From Corylus avellana (taxonomy: Eukaryota; Streptophyta; Magnoliopsida; Fagales; Betulaceae): a stretch of 64,000 nt of DNA. Shown here piece after piece: positions 42,587 through 53,360 of this stretch. How positions within the stretch are numbered: the stretch's first letter is position 1; the number at the start of each line of letters is the position of its first letter. The stretch covers positions 22,187,900 through 22,251,899 of the forward strand of contig NC_081544.1 of assembly GCF_901000735.1 (NCBI RefSeq), read 5' to 3'. A program made the translations under genes and the position numbers. The notes under the pieces are model-generated. The model did not search any database, was not told the DNA's origin, and was given only the letters and a program-made list of their open reading frames with translations.

Positions 42587-45186
42587 AGGATGCGATGGCT
42601 GAATATCTTGGGTTGCTGCAGTAGCAGCTGGTTCATCACAGGAATGATTGGTGCAGTAGGTGATGAGTCAGTAGTGGGAGGAGGTTGAGTGGCAAAAGGA
42701 GTATTTGCTGATGAGCTTGGACAGGGGTTAGTATTGAAAGTAGACAAAACAGGTAAAGGGAAAGGAGAATCACCTTGTGCATGCAGCTTGGAAGGAAATT
42801 GTGCAGCTGCAAGATCCTTAGCTGGAAAAGAAGTCTCATCAAACACAACATGTCTTGATAGGTAAGCTTTGTTTGTAACTGGATCAAGACATTTATAACC
42901 TGCATAGTTGTAACCTAAAAAGATACAAGGCTTAGATCTATACTCAAGTTTATGGGCATTATAGGGCCGGAGCAATGGGTAGCATAAGCAGCCAAAGACT
43001 CTAAGTCTTTGGTAGTCAGGAGCTTTAGAATAGAGTTTAGAATAGGGAGACATATTTTGAAGAGTGGGTGTAGGCAACCTATTAATGACAAACACTGCAG
43101 TAAGAAAAGAATCAACCCAATATTTATTTGAGAGGTGAGAGTGGGCTAATAAGGTTAAACCGGTTTCAAGAATGTGTCTTAGTTTTCTTTCGGCAAGACC
43201 ATTTTGAGGGGAAGTATAAGGGCAGCTTTTTCTATGTTCAATTCCATTGTTTTTTAGGAAAGTTTGGAAGAGATGGGATGTGAACTCTCCTCCTCCATCA
43301 GATTGGATTGCTTTAATGGATGTAGAGAATTGTTTTTCAACTAGAAGTTTAAACTTGAGGAATGTATCATAGGTTGCTGATTTTGTGTGTAGGGGATAGA
43401 TCCAGGTGAATCTTGAAAAATCATCCACAAAAACAATATAATATTTGTATCCACTGATTGACAGTACTGGAGAGGTCCAGATGTCAGTGTGAATAAGTTG
43501 AAGAGGAAATAAAGAGACACGGGTAGATGGAGAAAAAGCTTGTTTCTTACTTTTACCCAATTGGCAGGAACCACAAAGCAAATTTTTATTGAAATTTGAA
43601 TCTGAAACATAATTTGAATGCGAAATAGGTAAATTGTTATCTCGAACAACTCGAGTAACTACATCATTAGATGGATGACCTAACCTAAAATGCCATACTA
43701 AGGATGATGTTCTTATTCCTAATAAAGCTATAAAAGACTTGTTGTTGTTGTTGTGAGACTTCCTGCCCAGCTTGAGAGGATACATGCCATTCTCACTCTT
43801 CCCTTCCAAGAGGATTGCCTTTGTCTGAAGATCAATGATAAAAAAATGAGATGAGGTTAGAATAAAGTAGCAAGAATTATCTACACAAAAGCGTTGAATT
43901 GAGACTAGATTTGCAGCTGATTCAGGACAGTGTAAGACATTATTCAATTTAAAACTAGAATTAGAATGAGGGGCTTGAAGAGTGGTAGAACCAGAATTTG
44001 CTATGGTAAGAGCTGTACCATTCCCCACGGCAATAGTGTCATGTTGTTGAAAAGGTTCTTGAACATTAAGGTTCTCCAAGTCTTGAGTAATATGTGTGTT
44101 GGCGGCACTGTCAGCAAACCATTGAGGGTCTTCAAAGGCATTGTCGGATTGCGCCACCATTGCTGCCAATTGAGGAGGAGGGTGTCTTCCTTGATAGGAG
44201 TAATCCATCCTATAGTAGCAATCTAGTGCTTGGTGATTGACTCTTCCACATATTTGACATGGCATGCGAGATGGCTGACTAGTGCTAGGAGTTGGCAACA
44301 AAGCAGGTGTATTATTGTACCTTGGAATAGGAGCATAAGTAGGAGTGTTGTACCTTGGTGCAAGGGAATAAGGAGACCTTGGACCAGGAGGCCTGCTGTA
44401 CCTTGGGGCTGTGGTGAATGCAGGGGCAGTAGGGGGTCTAGAACTGAAATTTCTGGGAGGATGCCCACCACGGTTCTTGGATGATTTCTGACCTTGTTTC
44501 TGTGTAAACAAGGCAAAGGTTGAAGTGTCAACTGTTGAGGCTTGCTGTTGATTGATCAATGTTTCATGATTGATGAGTTCTTCTTGGAAATCATCAAGAG
44601 AGAGTTGTTTCTCTCGGGGTAGGAGGGAGACAGTGGTGACAAAGCTGTTGAAGGAGGGATTGAGGCCATTGAGAAGGAATGAGATGAGGTCCTCATCAGA
44701 GATAGGTTTTCCCACAGCAGCTAGTTGATCAGACCATACTTTGGCTGATTGAATGTAGTCTGAGCAGGTTAAGGAGCCTTGGTGAAGACTCAGTAATTGT
44801 CTTTTAAGATTGGCAATTCGAGACCTAGAATCATTAGCAAACCTGGTTGCTAGGGCTGACCAGACTTGTTTGGAAGTATCAAGTCCATAAACTGTGGACA
44901 AGACCTTCTCAGATAATGTGACATTGATCCAACTTAGGATGCATTGATCCTTTCTATTCCAGATGGTGAATTCTGGATTGAGGGTTTCTTTACCACTGTC
45001 ATCAGTGATAAATTGAGCAGGGCATGGTTCGGTTCCATCCACAATGCCTAATAATTCATGGGTGCGCAAGATAGGCATGAATTGAGTTTTCCAACCAAGA
45101 TAGTTTGGACCTTCAAGCTTTCCATTGAATTGAGAAAGGGTAGGTGGGGAAAAAGAAGGAGCAGAAAAGGAGGTATTGACTGCCAT
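42538..45186 (-). CDS. Copia gag, protease and integrase part
   Basis: The ATG at 45186 (MAVNTSFSAPSFSPPTL) opens 882 codons. Gag: GPNYLGWKTQFMPIL, NRKDQCILSWINVTLSEKVL, RIANLKRQLLSLHQG. A Pro/Tyr-rich linker leads to the Cys-His knuckle CQICGRVNHQALDC. Protease: WFADSAANTH. GAG-pre-integrase: WHFRLGHPSNDVV, then CGSCQLGKS. Integrase catalytic triad: Asp in IHTDIWTSP, Asp in IQSDGGGEF, Glu in NGLAERKLRHI. Chromodomain-like end region: LRVFGCLCYPLLRPYNAHKL and FLGYNYAGYKCLDP. The frame closes after a Pro/Ser-rich linker, 49 bases beyond the start of the next frame, through a one-base shift. The ATG is preferred over the frame's upstream extension because that extension enters the N run. Confidence 0.9.
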   Translation of the reverse strand: MAVNTSFSAPSFSPPTLSQFNGKLEGPNYLGWKTQFMPILRTHELLGIVDGTEPCPAQFITDDSGKETLNPEFTIWNRKDQCILSWINVTLSEKVLSTVYGLDTSKQVWSALATRFANDSRSRIANLKRQLLSLHQGSLTCSDYIQSAKVWSDQLAAVGKPISDEDLISFLLNGLNPSFNSFVTTVSLLPREKQLSLDDFQEELINHETLINQQQASTVDTSTFALFTQKQGQKSSKNRGGHPPRNFSSRPPTAPAFTTAPRYSRPPGPRSPYSLAPRYNTPTYAPIPRYNNTPALLPTPSTSQPSRMPCQICGRVNHQALDCYYRMDYSYQGRHPPPQLAAMVAQSDNAFEDPQWFADSAANTHITQDLENLNVQEPFQQHDTIAVGNGTALTIANSGSTTLQAPHSNSSFKLNNVLHCPESAANLVSIQRFCVDNSCYFILTSSHFFIIDLQTKAILLEGKSENGMYPLKLGRKSHNNNNKSFIALLGIRTSSLVWHFRLGHPSNDVVTRVVRDNNLPISHSNYVSDSNFNKNLLCGSCQLGKSKKQAFSPSTRVSLFPLQLIHTDIWTSPVLSISGYKYYIVFVDDFSRFTWIYPLHTKSATYDTFLKFKLLVEKQFSTSIKAIQSDGGGEFTSHLFQTFLKNNGIEHRKSCPYTSPQNGLAERKLRHILETGLTLLAHSHLSNKYWVDSFLTAVFVINRLPTPTLQNMSPYSKLYSKAPDYQRLRVFGCLCYPLLRPYNAHKLEYRSKPCIFLGYNYAGYKCLDPVTNKAYLSRHVVFDETSFPAKDLAAAQFPSKLHAQGDSPFPLPVLSTFNTNPCPSSSANTPFATQPPPTTDSSPTAPIIPVMNQLLLQQPKIFSHRILCLPDLGHISSQIHPQ

Positions 45187-45280
45187 AGAAGAGCTGTTTG
45201 TGTGATGCAGAAGAAGAAGAGAAAAGAAAAGAAAGCAGCTTAAGAAAGAAGAGCTATGGGGCGTATGCCTATATTGGCTC

Positions 45281-45380
45281 NNNNNNNNNNNNNNNNNNNN
45301 NNNNNNNNNNNNNNNNNNNNNNNNNNNNNNNNNNNNNNNNNNNNNNNNNNNNNNNNNNNNNNNNNNNNNNNNNNNNNNNN
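45281..45380. other. Scaffold gap (100 N)
   Basis: A standard 100-N run. The left side ends just before a copia 5' LTR; the right side starts with the inverse of block B 18446. No continuity between the two is supported by sequence. Confidence 0.99.
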
Positions 45381-46180
45381 TAACTTTATAGGATGTCACA
45401 AGTTGTCAATGCCAAAGCCTAATGGACTTGATTAATCTTAGCTTAATATTAAGGCAACTTCCCTTTAAAATTATAAACTAGTGTCTGTCTAGTAGCTATT
45501 TGCCACTGATATTTCGGGCCTATTCGAGATTGTGTTTGTCCTGTTTGGGTTTGTATTATGGAGCTCGAGTTTGGGTAAAGCTAAACTAACCGGGTTATCG
45601 AACAGACTGATTTACTTACGGCCCTAAATATTAACAACCATAGTGTTGTGGTGAATAAGTAAATTAATTAATCTTTTTATTTTTAATATATAAAATGCTA
45701 ATTAGTAAATAAATAAGTATATAAAATATACGAGGACAATCCCAATCGGATATGAATGAGTCGTACCTGTACTTATATCCCTTGAAATAGTCCAGATGAG
45801 CAAGTAATGCAAGCCCCTCCATATATAATTATCTTTAATATATACAGACACTTAAAGTCTTTCCACCGTCATTCAAGTCTTTGGCCAATATTTAACCTAC
45901 GACAATTTCAAAGTTAGGTTTGATGATTTTAAATTAATTATTACAGAATACATATGGAGACAAATGAATTTAATAATTTAAATTTTTTTTAAAAAATAAC
46001 AATAATATATATATATATATATAATTTCAACATTTCTTGTTACTTTTTCAATGCATGTGTTGTAATTAATATGTGACACGGGTAAAGTTTTTCTCTAAAT
46101 TGGGTTGGAAGAATTTTTCTTCAACTTAGTCTATAAAAGTGACATGTGTTCTTTTTTTTAATAGCATGTGAAATGCACAT

Positions 46181-46751
46181 AGAGGTGTTAAATGAGCAAG
46201 CCATTCACGAGCGAGCTCGAGATCGGCTCGTATAAGCTTGGCTTGTGCTCGACTCAATTATTAAATGAGACATTTCCTGAACACAAATACTAGCTCAAAT
46301 ATTAAACGAAGCAAGCTCAGTTCGACTCGGTTAGGCTCGTGAGCAGCTCATATAAAGCTCGAATTAGTAGTTATTCACATAGTTGCTCATCTTAATATTA
46401 AAAATTGATGATTTTTTTTTTCCCAATATCATCCTTTTATTATAAAATGATGCATATCCTCTCTCTTCGAAACCAAACGTCTTGTTATCTTGACTCAGGC
46501 TCCATACTTGGCTAGCCAGGTTAAGCAAGATGCTCACATGCAAGCTTGTTTCTTGAGCCGTTTAAGAGTACTTGAAGTTTAAATTTATAATAAAAATAAA
46601 TAAATTAAAGATGGCTCGACTTATTATGACCTCGAGCTCGACCTCGTTTTTTTGGCTCATCCTTAAGCTCGGCTCGAGCTCGAGTAAAATTTAAACTGTC
46701 CAAGCCTAAACAAGATAAGCTTGCTCAAGTTCGGCTCATTTACACCCCTTC
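46181..46751. mobile_element. hAT-type MITE (block C copy)
   Basis: Same element as 17059-17645 in inverse orientation. Ends AGAGGTGTTAAATGAGC and GCTCATTTACACCCCTTC. Flanked by ATGCACAT (46173-46180) and ATGCATAT (46752-46759), seven of eight bases alike. It lacks the 16-bp duplication of the block B copy. Confidence 0.7.
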
Positions 46752-47517
46752 ATGCATATGAGTTTTTAATAAAATTTATTCTAACTTTGTTCATGTTATT
46801 AAAAAAAATGTGCTTCTCACATATTTAAGGAACACATGTCATTTTTATAGACTAGGTTGAAGGAAATTCTCCCAACCCAGTTTGAAAAAAAACTTTGTCC
46901 ATAATTTCTCTAGTATTTGATATTAACTTTAAAAGAACATATATATATGCCCAAAAACAAAGTTTGTCACGCACATTAATTGGTAATATCACCTTTATTT
47001 CACATATGACGATAAAACAGAAAATGAATAAATTAGGATATTTGATCAAAACTTAGAGAATCAAATAAAAACAATCATATATATATACTTCAAGAATAAC
47101 ATTAAAATTTCTAACACAAAACTTAAAAGCCAAAACATAACTTTTTAGGAAAAGAAGAGAAGACAACAAAGTTTGACTACTTACCATTTTAATAATGAGA
47201 AATGCCCAACTGCATGCATTTAATTGCAGGAGGAGCCAGTTCAAACACGTACTACGATCGAGAATATATTATTATATATTGTACATAAAAGAAAAGAATG
47301 TTCAAAGTATATCGAAGAAGAACTTGTCGTATTTCATGGAGCGTGCGAGTGGCAGGCAACGCGTTAATGAATTAATAGATCAGTGACCCAGACAAAGTGG
47401 TCAATGTATAAATTGATGGGATACCATTCGGCTTTTTCTCCATTATCTTCATTCTCATCCATCTCCACTCCCTTTTGCCTGAAACAAACTAGAAGCTCAA
47501 AGTAATTAGATCGATCA

Positions 47518-47676
47518 ATGGCGGCAGCAATGGTTAACAAGATGATGAGTTGGATGAGAAATTCAAACAAGAATGCTGCTGTTTTGCTGCTTATCTTTCT
47601 GTTTCTCAGCAGCTCTACCTCAACCTGCAATATATGTGTTTGTGTGTGTAAATTATATTGTGTTTATATAAAATAA
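47518..47676 (+). pseudogene. Truncated class III peroxidase exon 1 (block C)
   Basis: The ATG opens 52 codons with the peroxidase signal peptide ([19 protein letters not shown]). It then runs into GT-rich DNA and stops at TAA 47674-47676. A TATA box TATAAATT at 47407 and the shared promoter are retained. The C-terminal tail differs from the block A and B versions because the GT-rich tail varies. Confidence 0.8.
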
Positions 47677-48522
47677 AAGCATAGAACTCTTACATCTAAT
47701 TTCATGGCATCACAAATATACAATAATATAACTAACTAGCACAAATGAGAAGTTGACTATTTTTCAAAAAATAAAAGATAAAAAAATAAAAATAAAATAA
47801 AAATAAAAACAACAATAACAACAACAACCTTTGAGCATGAACTCTTTTTCCTAACAATCTCTGAAAGCCCCAAAATAACAAGAAGGAGAATGCTAGGAGT
47901 CGAGTCAAACAATGTTGCAATCATAAATGATGTTGAAACAAATATTGTAAACTAAAATGACAACAAAATAACTGCTCAAAAAACTAATTGTTGGTTAGAA
48001 ACTGCTCAAAAAGAACTCAAAGCATTTAACTTTTTCTTTCACATGTTCAATTAGAGTCCTAAATCAAATTGAGTTTCTAATTAGAAGTGAACTAGAATAT
48101 AGAGGTAAAGTAAAAAAGAATTAAACTGGGACACAAATATTATTTTTTTGGGGTGGGCAAAACTAAAAAATAATAATTAAAATTGACACAAATATTATTG
48201 AGGGAGGTGCAAAACTAAAAAAAAAAAAATTATATTTAAAAGGGGACACAAATATTATTGTGGGGGGTCAAATTTATATAATGGGTAGACTTTAAGCTAC
48301 AGGTCCGCCCCTAGTTATGGGGCTTTGTTTCGTGCTTAACCAGCTTATTTACTAGGATAATGTGGTGTCTTTAGGGATGCAAGAGTAGAGAGGTAAAACT
48401 ATGAATGCTTATCTATGTCGGTTAGTTTTTTGCTTCTAATATTTATAACATTTGGAGGAATTAATAGAAATGCATTAAGACATGGTAATAATCATTGCAT
48501 TAAAGAGAAGCTTATACAACAA
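47677..48522. repeat. Non-coding unit sequence (block C)
   Basis: No gene. Equivalent to 1949-2766 and 15305-16130, with GGGGACACAAATATTATT motifs. Confidence 0.5.
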
Positions 48523-48620
48523 TTTTTTTTTTTTTGACATGTTTGAACAAAAGAATGATGAGAATTCGAAATAGTGACTTCCGCTTCATAAGGCGTGGTC
48601 CACACCGATTGAGTTATCCC
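48523..48620 (-). mobile_element. Diverged tRNA-derived SINE (block C copy)
   Basis: Orthologue of 2797-2902 and 15208-15304, with box A-like GGGATAACTCAATCGG and box B-like ATTTCGAATTCTC on the minus strand and poly-T on the plus strand. Confidence 0.65.
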
Positions 48621-49677
48621 ATATTATATAGCATATTATATGGGAGGTGTGGATTCAGTTCAAAAGATAAATTTAAGAAGAATAGAATGAATGATATTCT
48701 TTGTGGTGCAAGGGGTATAAATGGAATTTTGACAGGTTGAGATGGTTGCTATATACATAGCTATAGCTTCTTCTCTTTTTATTTATTTTTTATTTTTTAT
48801 TTTTTATTTAAATTATTATTTTTTTTCAAAAAAAAAAAAAAAGAGTTATTTTGTTAATGAAAGTTAGTCATTATCCCTTGAATGAGTCGTACGTGTACTA
48901 ATTAATTATCCCTAGAAATTGAAATAGTCCAGATGAGCAAGCACCTCCATATATACACGCACACACAGACACTTAAGTCTTTCCACTGTTTGGCCAATAT
49001 TAATTAGCCTACGACAATTTCAAGGTTAGGGTTGTTGATTTAGAATTCATTATTACATCATGTCAAATAATAATAATAATAATTACAGAAAACATATGGA
49101 GACAAATGAATTCAATAATTTAAAAATAATTAAAAAAACAAAACAATTGTATATTATTTCAACATGCTTGTTACTTTTTCCATGCATGTGCTAGATCTAA
49201 TTAATATGTGACACGGACATATAACTAATACTCTAGTATATTAACATTAAAATAATATATATACTTCAAGAATAACATTAAAATTTCTAACACGTAACTT
49301 AAAAAACAAAGCATAAGCATTTTAGGAAAAGAAGAGAACACTTTCGTGGGGCGCCGTCAATATCATTCACCCATATAATTAAATTATAGAAGACAACAAA
49401 GTTTGACTACGTACCATTTTAATAATGAGAAATGCCCAATTGTATCCATTTAATGCCAAGAGGATTTCAAACATGTATACGTATGATCGAGAATTATATA
49501 TATATAAGTAAATAATTTTATCTTTGACTTGAATTCATATTTTATTATTATATATTGTACGTAAAAGGAAAGAATGTTCAAAGTATATCGAAGAAGAAAT
49601 TGTCATAGTGGAGCGTGCGAGTGGGAGGCAACGCGTTCATGAATTAATAGAGAGGTGACCCAGACAAAGTAGTGCAA
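48621..49677. other. Upstream region of peroxidase copy C, no gene
   Basis: AT-rich sequence shared with blocks A and B. At 48736-48752 the single AGGTTGAGATGGTTGCT marks the unoccupied site of the block A SINE. Confidence 0.55.
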
Positions 49678-49678
49678 C

Positions 49679-49686
49679 TATAAATT
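49679..49686 (+). promoter_or_regulatory. TATA box of peroxidase copy C
   Basis: TATAAATT about 98 bases upstream of the ATG at 49777, with the shared ACGCGTT and GTGACCCAGACAAAG promoter elements upstream. Confidence 0.6.
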
Positions 49687-49776
49687 CATGGGATACCATT
49701 CAGCTTTCTCCATTATCATCTTCTTTCTCATCTTCTTTTGCCTGAAACAAACAAACTAAGATCGATCCATCAATTA

Positions 49777-50981
49777 ATGGCGGCTGCAATGGTTAACAAG
49801 GTGATGAGTTGGATGAGAAATTCAAACAAGAATGCAGCTGTTTTGTTGCTTATCTTGCTGTTTCTCAGCAGCTCTACCTCAACCTGCAATGCGCATCTTT
49901 CTTCCCAGTTTTACGACCACACGTGTCCGAATGCAGTCAGCACCATTCGGAGTGTTATCCGAACAGCAGTTTCACGCGAACGTCGGATGGCGGCGTCTAT
50001 TGTTCGTCTCCATTTCCATGATTGTTTTGTTCAGGTATAATATATTTTTATGTGTATATATATATATATAAATTTGCGGACCAAATTAATTAATATATAT
50101 GACATGCATTTAATGTTCAGGGTTGTGATGCATCAATTCTACTCAAGGATGCACCCTCTATCACAAGCGAAATAAACGCATCGCAGAATAATAATTCTGT
50201 AAGAGGTTTTGAAGTGATAGACAGTGCCAAAGCTGAGGTTGAGAAGACATGCCCTGGAGTTGTTTCCTGCGCAGATATTCTTGCGGTGGCTGCACGTGAT
50301 GCATCTGTTGCTGTGGGTGGCCCATCTTGGTGTGTGAAGCTCGGAAGAAGAGATTCCACAACCGCAAGCTTAACTCTAGCCCAAACAGAACTTCCACTTG
50401 CCACTGATGACCTTCAGACACTTCTTTCTAACTTTGCTCGCAAAGGCCTTACTGCAGAAGATATGGTCGCTTTATCAGGTTAGCTCATCAACAAGTAGAA
50501 TATTTTATTAAAATCATTAGGTTACTATAATATTGATTACTATAATAAATTTAAACAATATTCTAACAAAATTAATGTCCAAATGAATGCAGGTGCCCAC
50601 ACTTTAGGGCAAGCTCAATGCATCACATTTAAAGACCGGATATACAACGATGGGAGTGATATTGATGCTGGATTTGCTAGCACTCGCCAGCGCCGTTGTC
50701 CAGCTACGGGCGGCGATCAAAACTTGGCAGCACTTGACTTGGTGACTCCAAATTCTTTTGACAATAACTACTTCAAGAATTTAATTCAAAAGAAGGGTCT
50801 CCTTGCCTCAGATCAAATCCTCTTTAGTGGAGGGTCGACAGACAGCGTTGTTTCCAAATATAGTAGAAGCCCTGCCACTTTCAAGTCTGATTTTGCATCC
50901 GCCATGATTAAAATGAGTGAAATTGATCTTCTCACTGGTTCAGCTGGGCAGATAAGAAGGATTTGTAGTGCTGTTAACTAG
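49777..50981 (+). CDS. Class III peroxidase, intact (block C)
   Basis: Exons 49777-50034, 50121-50478 and 50593-50981, joining in frame to 1005 bp (334 residues plus stop). Signal peptide, distal Arg/His ([16 protein letters not shown]), Ca-site loop GCDASILL, proximal His ALSGAHTLGQ, and all eight family Cys are present. The mature enzyme would be secreted and use H2O2 to oxidise phenolics in the cell wall. Compared with copy B it has Ile for Leu in AASIVRL, Cys for Ser in [10 protein letters not shown] (a ninth mature Cys, not part of the normal four disulphides), Thr in SLTLAQ, Leu in TELPLATDD, and Gln in LGQAQCI. Exon 2 and 3 variants are shared with the broken copy A, so A and C are the closer pair. 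Confidence 0.93.
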
Positions 50982-51378
50982 TTAAAACTGCTCTTTCCCA
51001 AATACTCACAAGTACTACTATATGTAACAACTTGTTCTGCTCCTCCAATATGTCAGTTATTTGTTTATATATATATTGGAATTATCGCAAGTGTAAAATT
51101 GAAAAATTTTACATATTGTTAATTGTAATGAGATTCATTGTATTATATTAATTCTCCCCGACTTTAAAAAACAAACAAGTTATATCTTCAACGAAGAGAT
51201 ACAAAAGAAGTTTCTATATATAGCCACTTCGATATTACCCTATGTGATTATATGTGGAATGTGACTAGGCATTTAACTATCCCTAGAATAAAATAGAACT
51301 ACGTACCCTCTTAATTTGTTGCAGTGCTTCTTGGTGCAAGACTAGCTAGCTACAACTTGTCATCAGAGAGAGAGAGAT
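50982..51378. other. 3' flank of peroxidase copy C
   Basis: Non-coding. Homology to blocks A and B stops at about 51205, after which about 3.3 kb of sequence (to about 54510) is present only in block C. Confidence 0.6.
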
Positions 51379-51875
51379 CAGGGCCGGCTAGACCACTAAG
51401 TGAGTGAGGCACTCGCCTAGGGCTCCTGGATTAATAAGGCCCAAAAACAAAAAAAATTTGCACAAAAAAATTTTTAATAATTTTTTTTTTTTTTTTGTAA
51501 TTTAAGGCCTTTTTTAAAAAAAAAAAATTAGGCCTAAATTTTTTATTTTAATAATAACTTAAGGCCTCTAATCATGATAAGTAAATAATTTAAAAAATGC
51601 CTCAATTTAAGAAGGCCCCAATATAATAAGCCCATCGTAAAATAAGACCAATTAACCAAGAAAAGCAAATATCCTTACTCTTAAAAATAGCATATCTATC
51701 TATAGATCCGAAATTATTTGATATTAAAAGATCATTTTAACCCTATCTAACCACCCACTTTCTTTCCTTTCTTTATCTCTCTCTTTTTTTCTCCACTGCC
51801 GACAACCTCCCCACTTATCTTCTTTTTTCTCTTTCCTTAGTTTCACTCAAAATAGAACGTGATGAAGAGAGATTA

Positions 51876-51912
<37 letters not shown>

Positions 51913-52314
51913 CCAGGAGAGAGAGAGAGAGAGAAACATGTTTATTTCTATGCTTGATTTTTCTTGTGGGTTTTGTATGAGTTTTTGTCAATTTTTTTTC
52001 GTGGGTTTTGTTTGAAACAGGTATATCAAAAAAGTAAGGATTCATTAAAAAAAAAAATTAAAAATTAAAAATTAAAAAAATTAAAAAATTAAAAAATTAA
52101 AAATTAAAAATTAAAAATTAAAAAAAAAAATTGATTTTTTTATTGTTGTGTTTATTTTTGTAAGGACTAATAAAAATGAGAACTCTAAATAGAATAATAA
52201 TAATATTAAAATAAATATTATTTAATTAATATATAAATATTTAAAAAAATAATAATAATAAGGTCCAATTTAAAAGTTTTGCCTAAGGCCCCAGAAAACA
52301 TTAAGCCGGCCCTG
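51379..52314. mobile_element. hAT-type MITE with CAGGGCCGGCT ends
   Basis: Terminal inverted repeats CAGGGCCGGCT and AGCCGGCCCTG. Flanking 8-mers AGAGAGAT (51371-51378) and AGAGAGAC (52315-52322) match at seven of eight. 936 bp, no transposase. The interior has (GA)n at about 51880-51935 and (TTAAAAA)n-like repeats at 52040-52130. Confidence 0.8.
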
Positions 52315-52440
52315 AGAGAGACCTATGGTGATCATTAATGTTGTTACACTGTTACAGTTGATCACATGTCAAACATCAAAGTATTGGAGTCCTTGATTAT
52401 TACGCTGTGTGTTAGGTTTTTAGTGTTGGCCTATTTCGAT

Positions 52441-53352
52441 TAGGCCTGGGTATCGGTCAAAACGGTCCGGTTAAGGACCTTATCGGTTATTAACCGATAA
52501 TTTTCGGTTAAACGGTTTATTAACCGATACCGAATCAATAAGAATTTTAACTGATAATTTCGGTTAAAACGGTACACGGTTAAACGGTCCGGTTAAACCG
52601 GTTAACCGATTTAACCGAGAGCTTTATATTGATTTATTTTATTGGGCCAAAAATCAAAAATGAGTTTTTTTTACTTCTGAGAGCCCAAATACTTTTTGTT
52701 GGGACCCAAATATTTGTTTTTTTGGGCTAAAAATTGAAGTTTTTTTATATTGACCCACTTCAACTTTTTTTTTTTTTATATTATAAAATACATTTTTCCA
52801 AAGCAAATGGACTAATTAACATAATGAATGCTAATTAGACTAGCAAAACTAGTTAATGAAAAATGCTTTTACCAAAGGCAAAGAAATCCCATCAAATGCC
52901 ATCACTTAAAAAAAAAAACATCAAACCTACCCAAACCCAAATTAAAATAAAATTCATTAATGAATAATAAACAAAGTATTAACTAATTAAAGTCACTTAG
53001 CAAAAGGAAAATAAGTCATGGGCAACACCATTACACAAATTCAGAAACCTGTGTCACTTGTGGGAATTTGGAAACCTCTCTAAAAGACTAAACGACGCCG
53101 TTTTGGGACTAGAATTAAAAAAATAATAATAAATAAATAAATAAAAATAAAAAAAATAAAATTCAAGTTTCTTATCGGTTAAATCGGTTAACCGATAAGA
53201 ACCGCTTAACAAGACCAGACCGGACCGGACCGAATTCCGGTATACTTTTTTTAACCGATAAAGATATCGGCATATCGACTACGGTTTATATCGGTTCGGT
53301 CGAAGCCGGTAGACGGCCGGTTAAACGGTAACGGTTAATTTGCCCACCCCTA
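52441..53352. mobile_element. hAT-type MITE rich in CGGTTAA motifs
   Basis: Ends TAGGCCTGGGTATCGG and AATTTGCCCACCCCTA. A perfect 8-bp target duplication ATTTCGAT lies at 52433-52440 and 53353-53360. 912 bp, non-coding. Both subterminal regions are dense in CGGTTAA and TTAACCG motifs, as in hAT elements whose transposase binds subterminal repeats. Confidence 0.85.
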
Positions 53353-53360
53353 ATTTCGAT

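Larger units (their letters stand above)
40476..45280 (-). mobile_element. Ty1/copia element, nearly complete (copy 2), 5' LTR lost in gap
   Basis: Minus-strand order from the gap: leader, gag, protease, integrase, RT, RNase H, polypurine tract (40818-40806, GAGGGGGCA) and 3' LTR 40805-40476. The contig stops at 45280, about 12 bases before where the primer site and 5' LTR should be (compare 10427-10439). It belongs to the same family as 8374-10768. Confidence 0.93.
45381..51150. repeat. Inverted duplicate of block B 12700-18446
   Basis: Almost base-for-base reverse complement of block B, carrying the same MITE, exon-1 fragment, old SINE and peroxidase. Differences are few: a 16-bp indel in the MITE, intron and SSR length changes, and scattered SNPs. 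The match ends near 51150 and downstream sequence differs. It could be a second haplotype, a recent duplication, or a real inverted repeat. Confidence 0.85.

Noticed and set aside
51815..52045. Ser-Leu repeat frame on the minus strand
   Set aside because: Produced by the (GA)n tract within an hAT-type MITE; no start context or homology.
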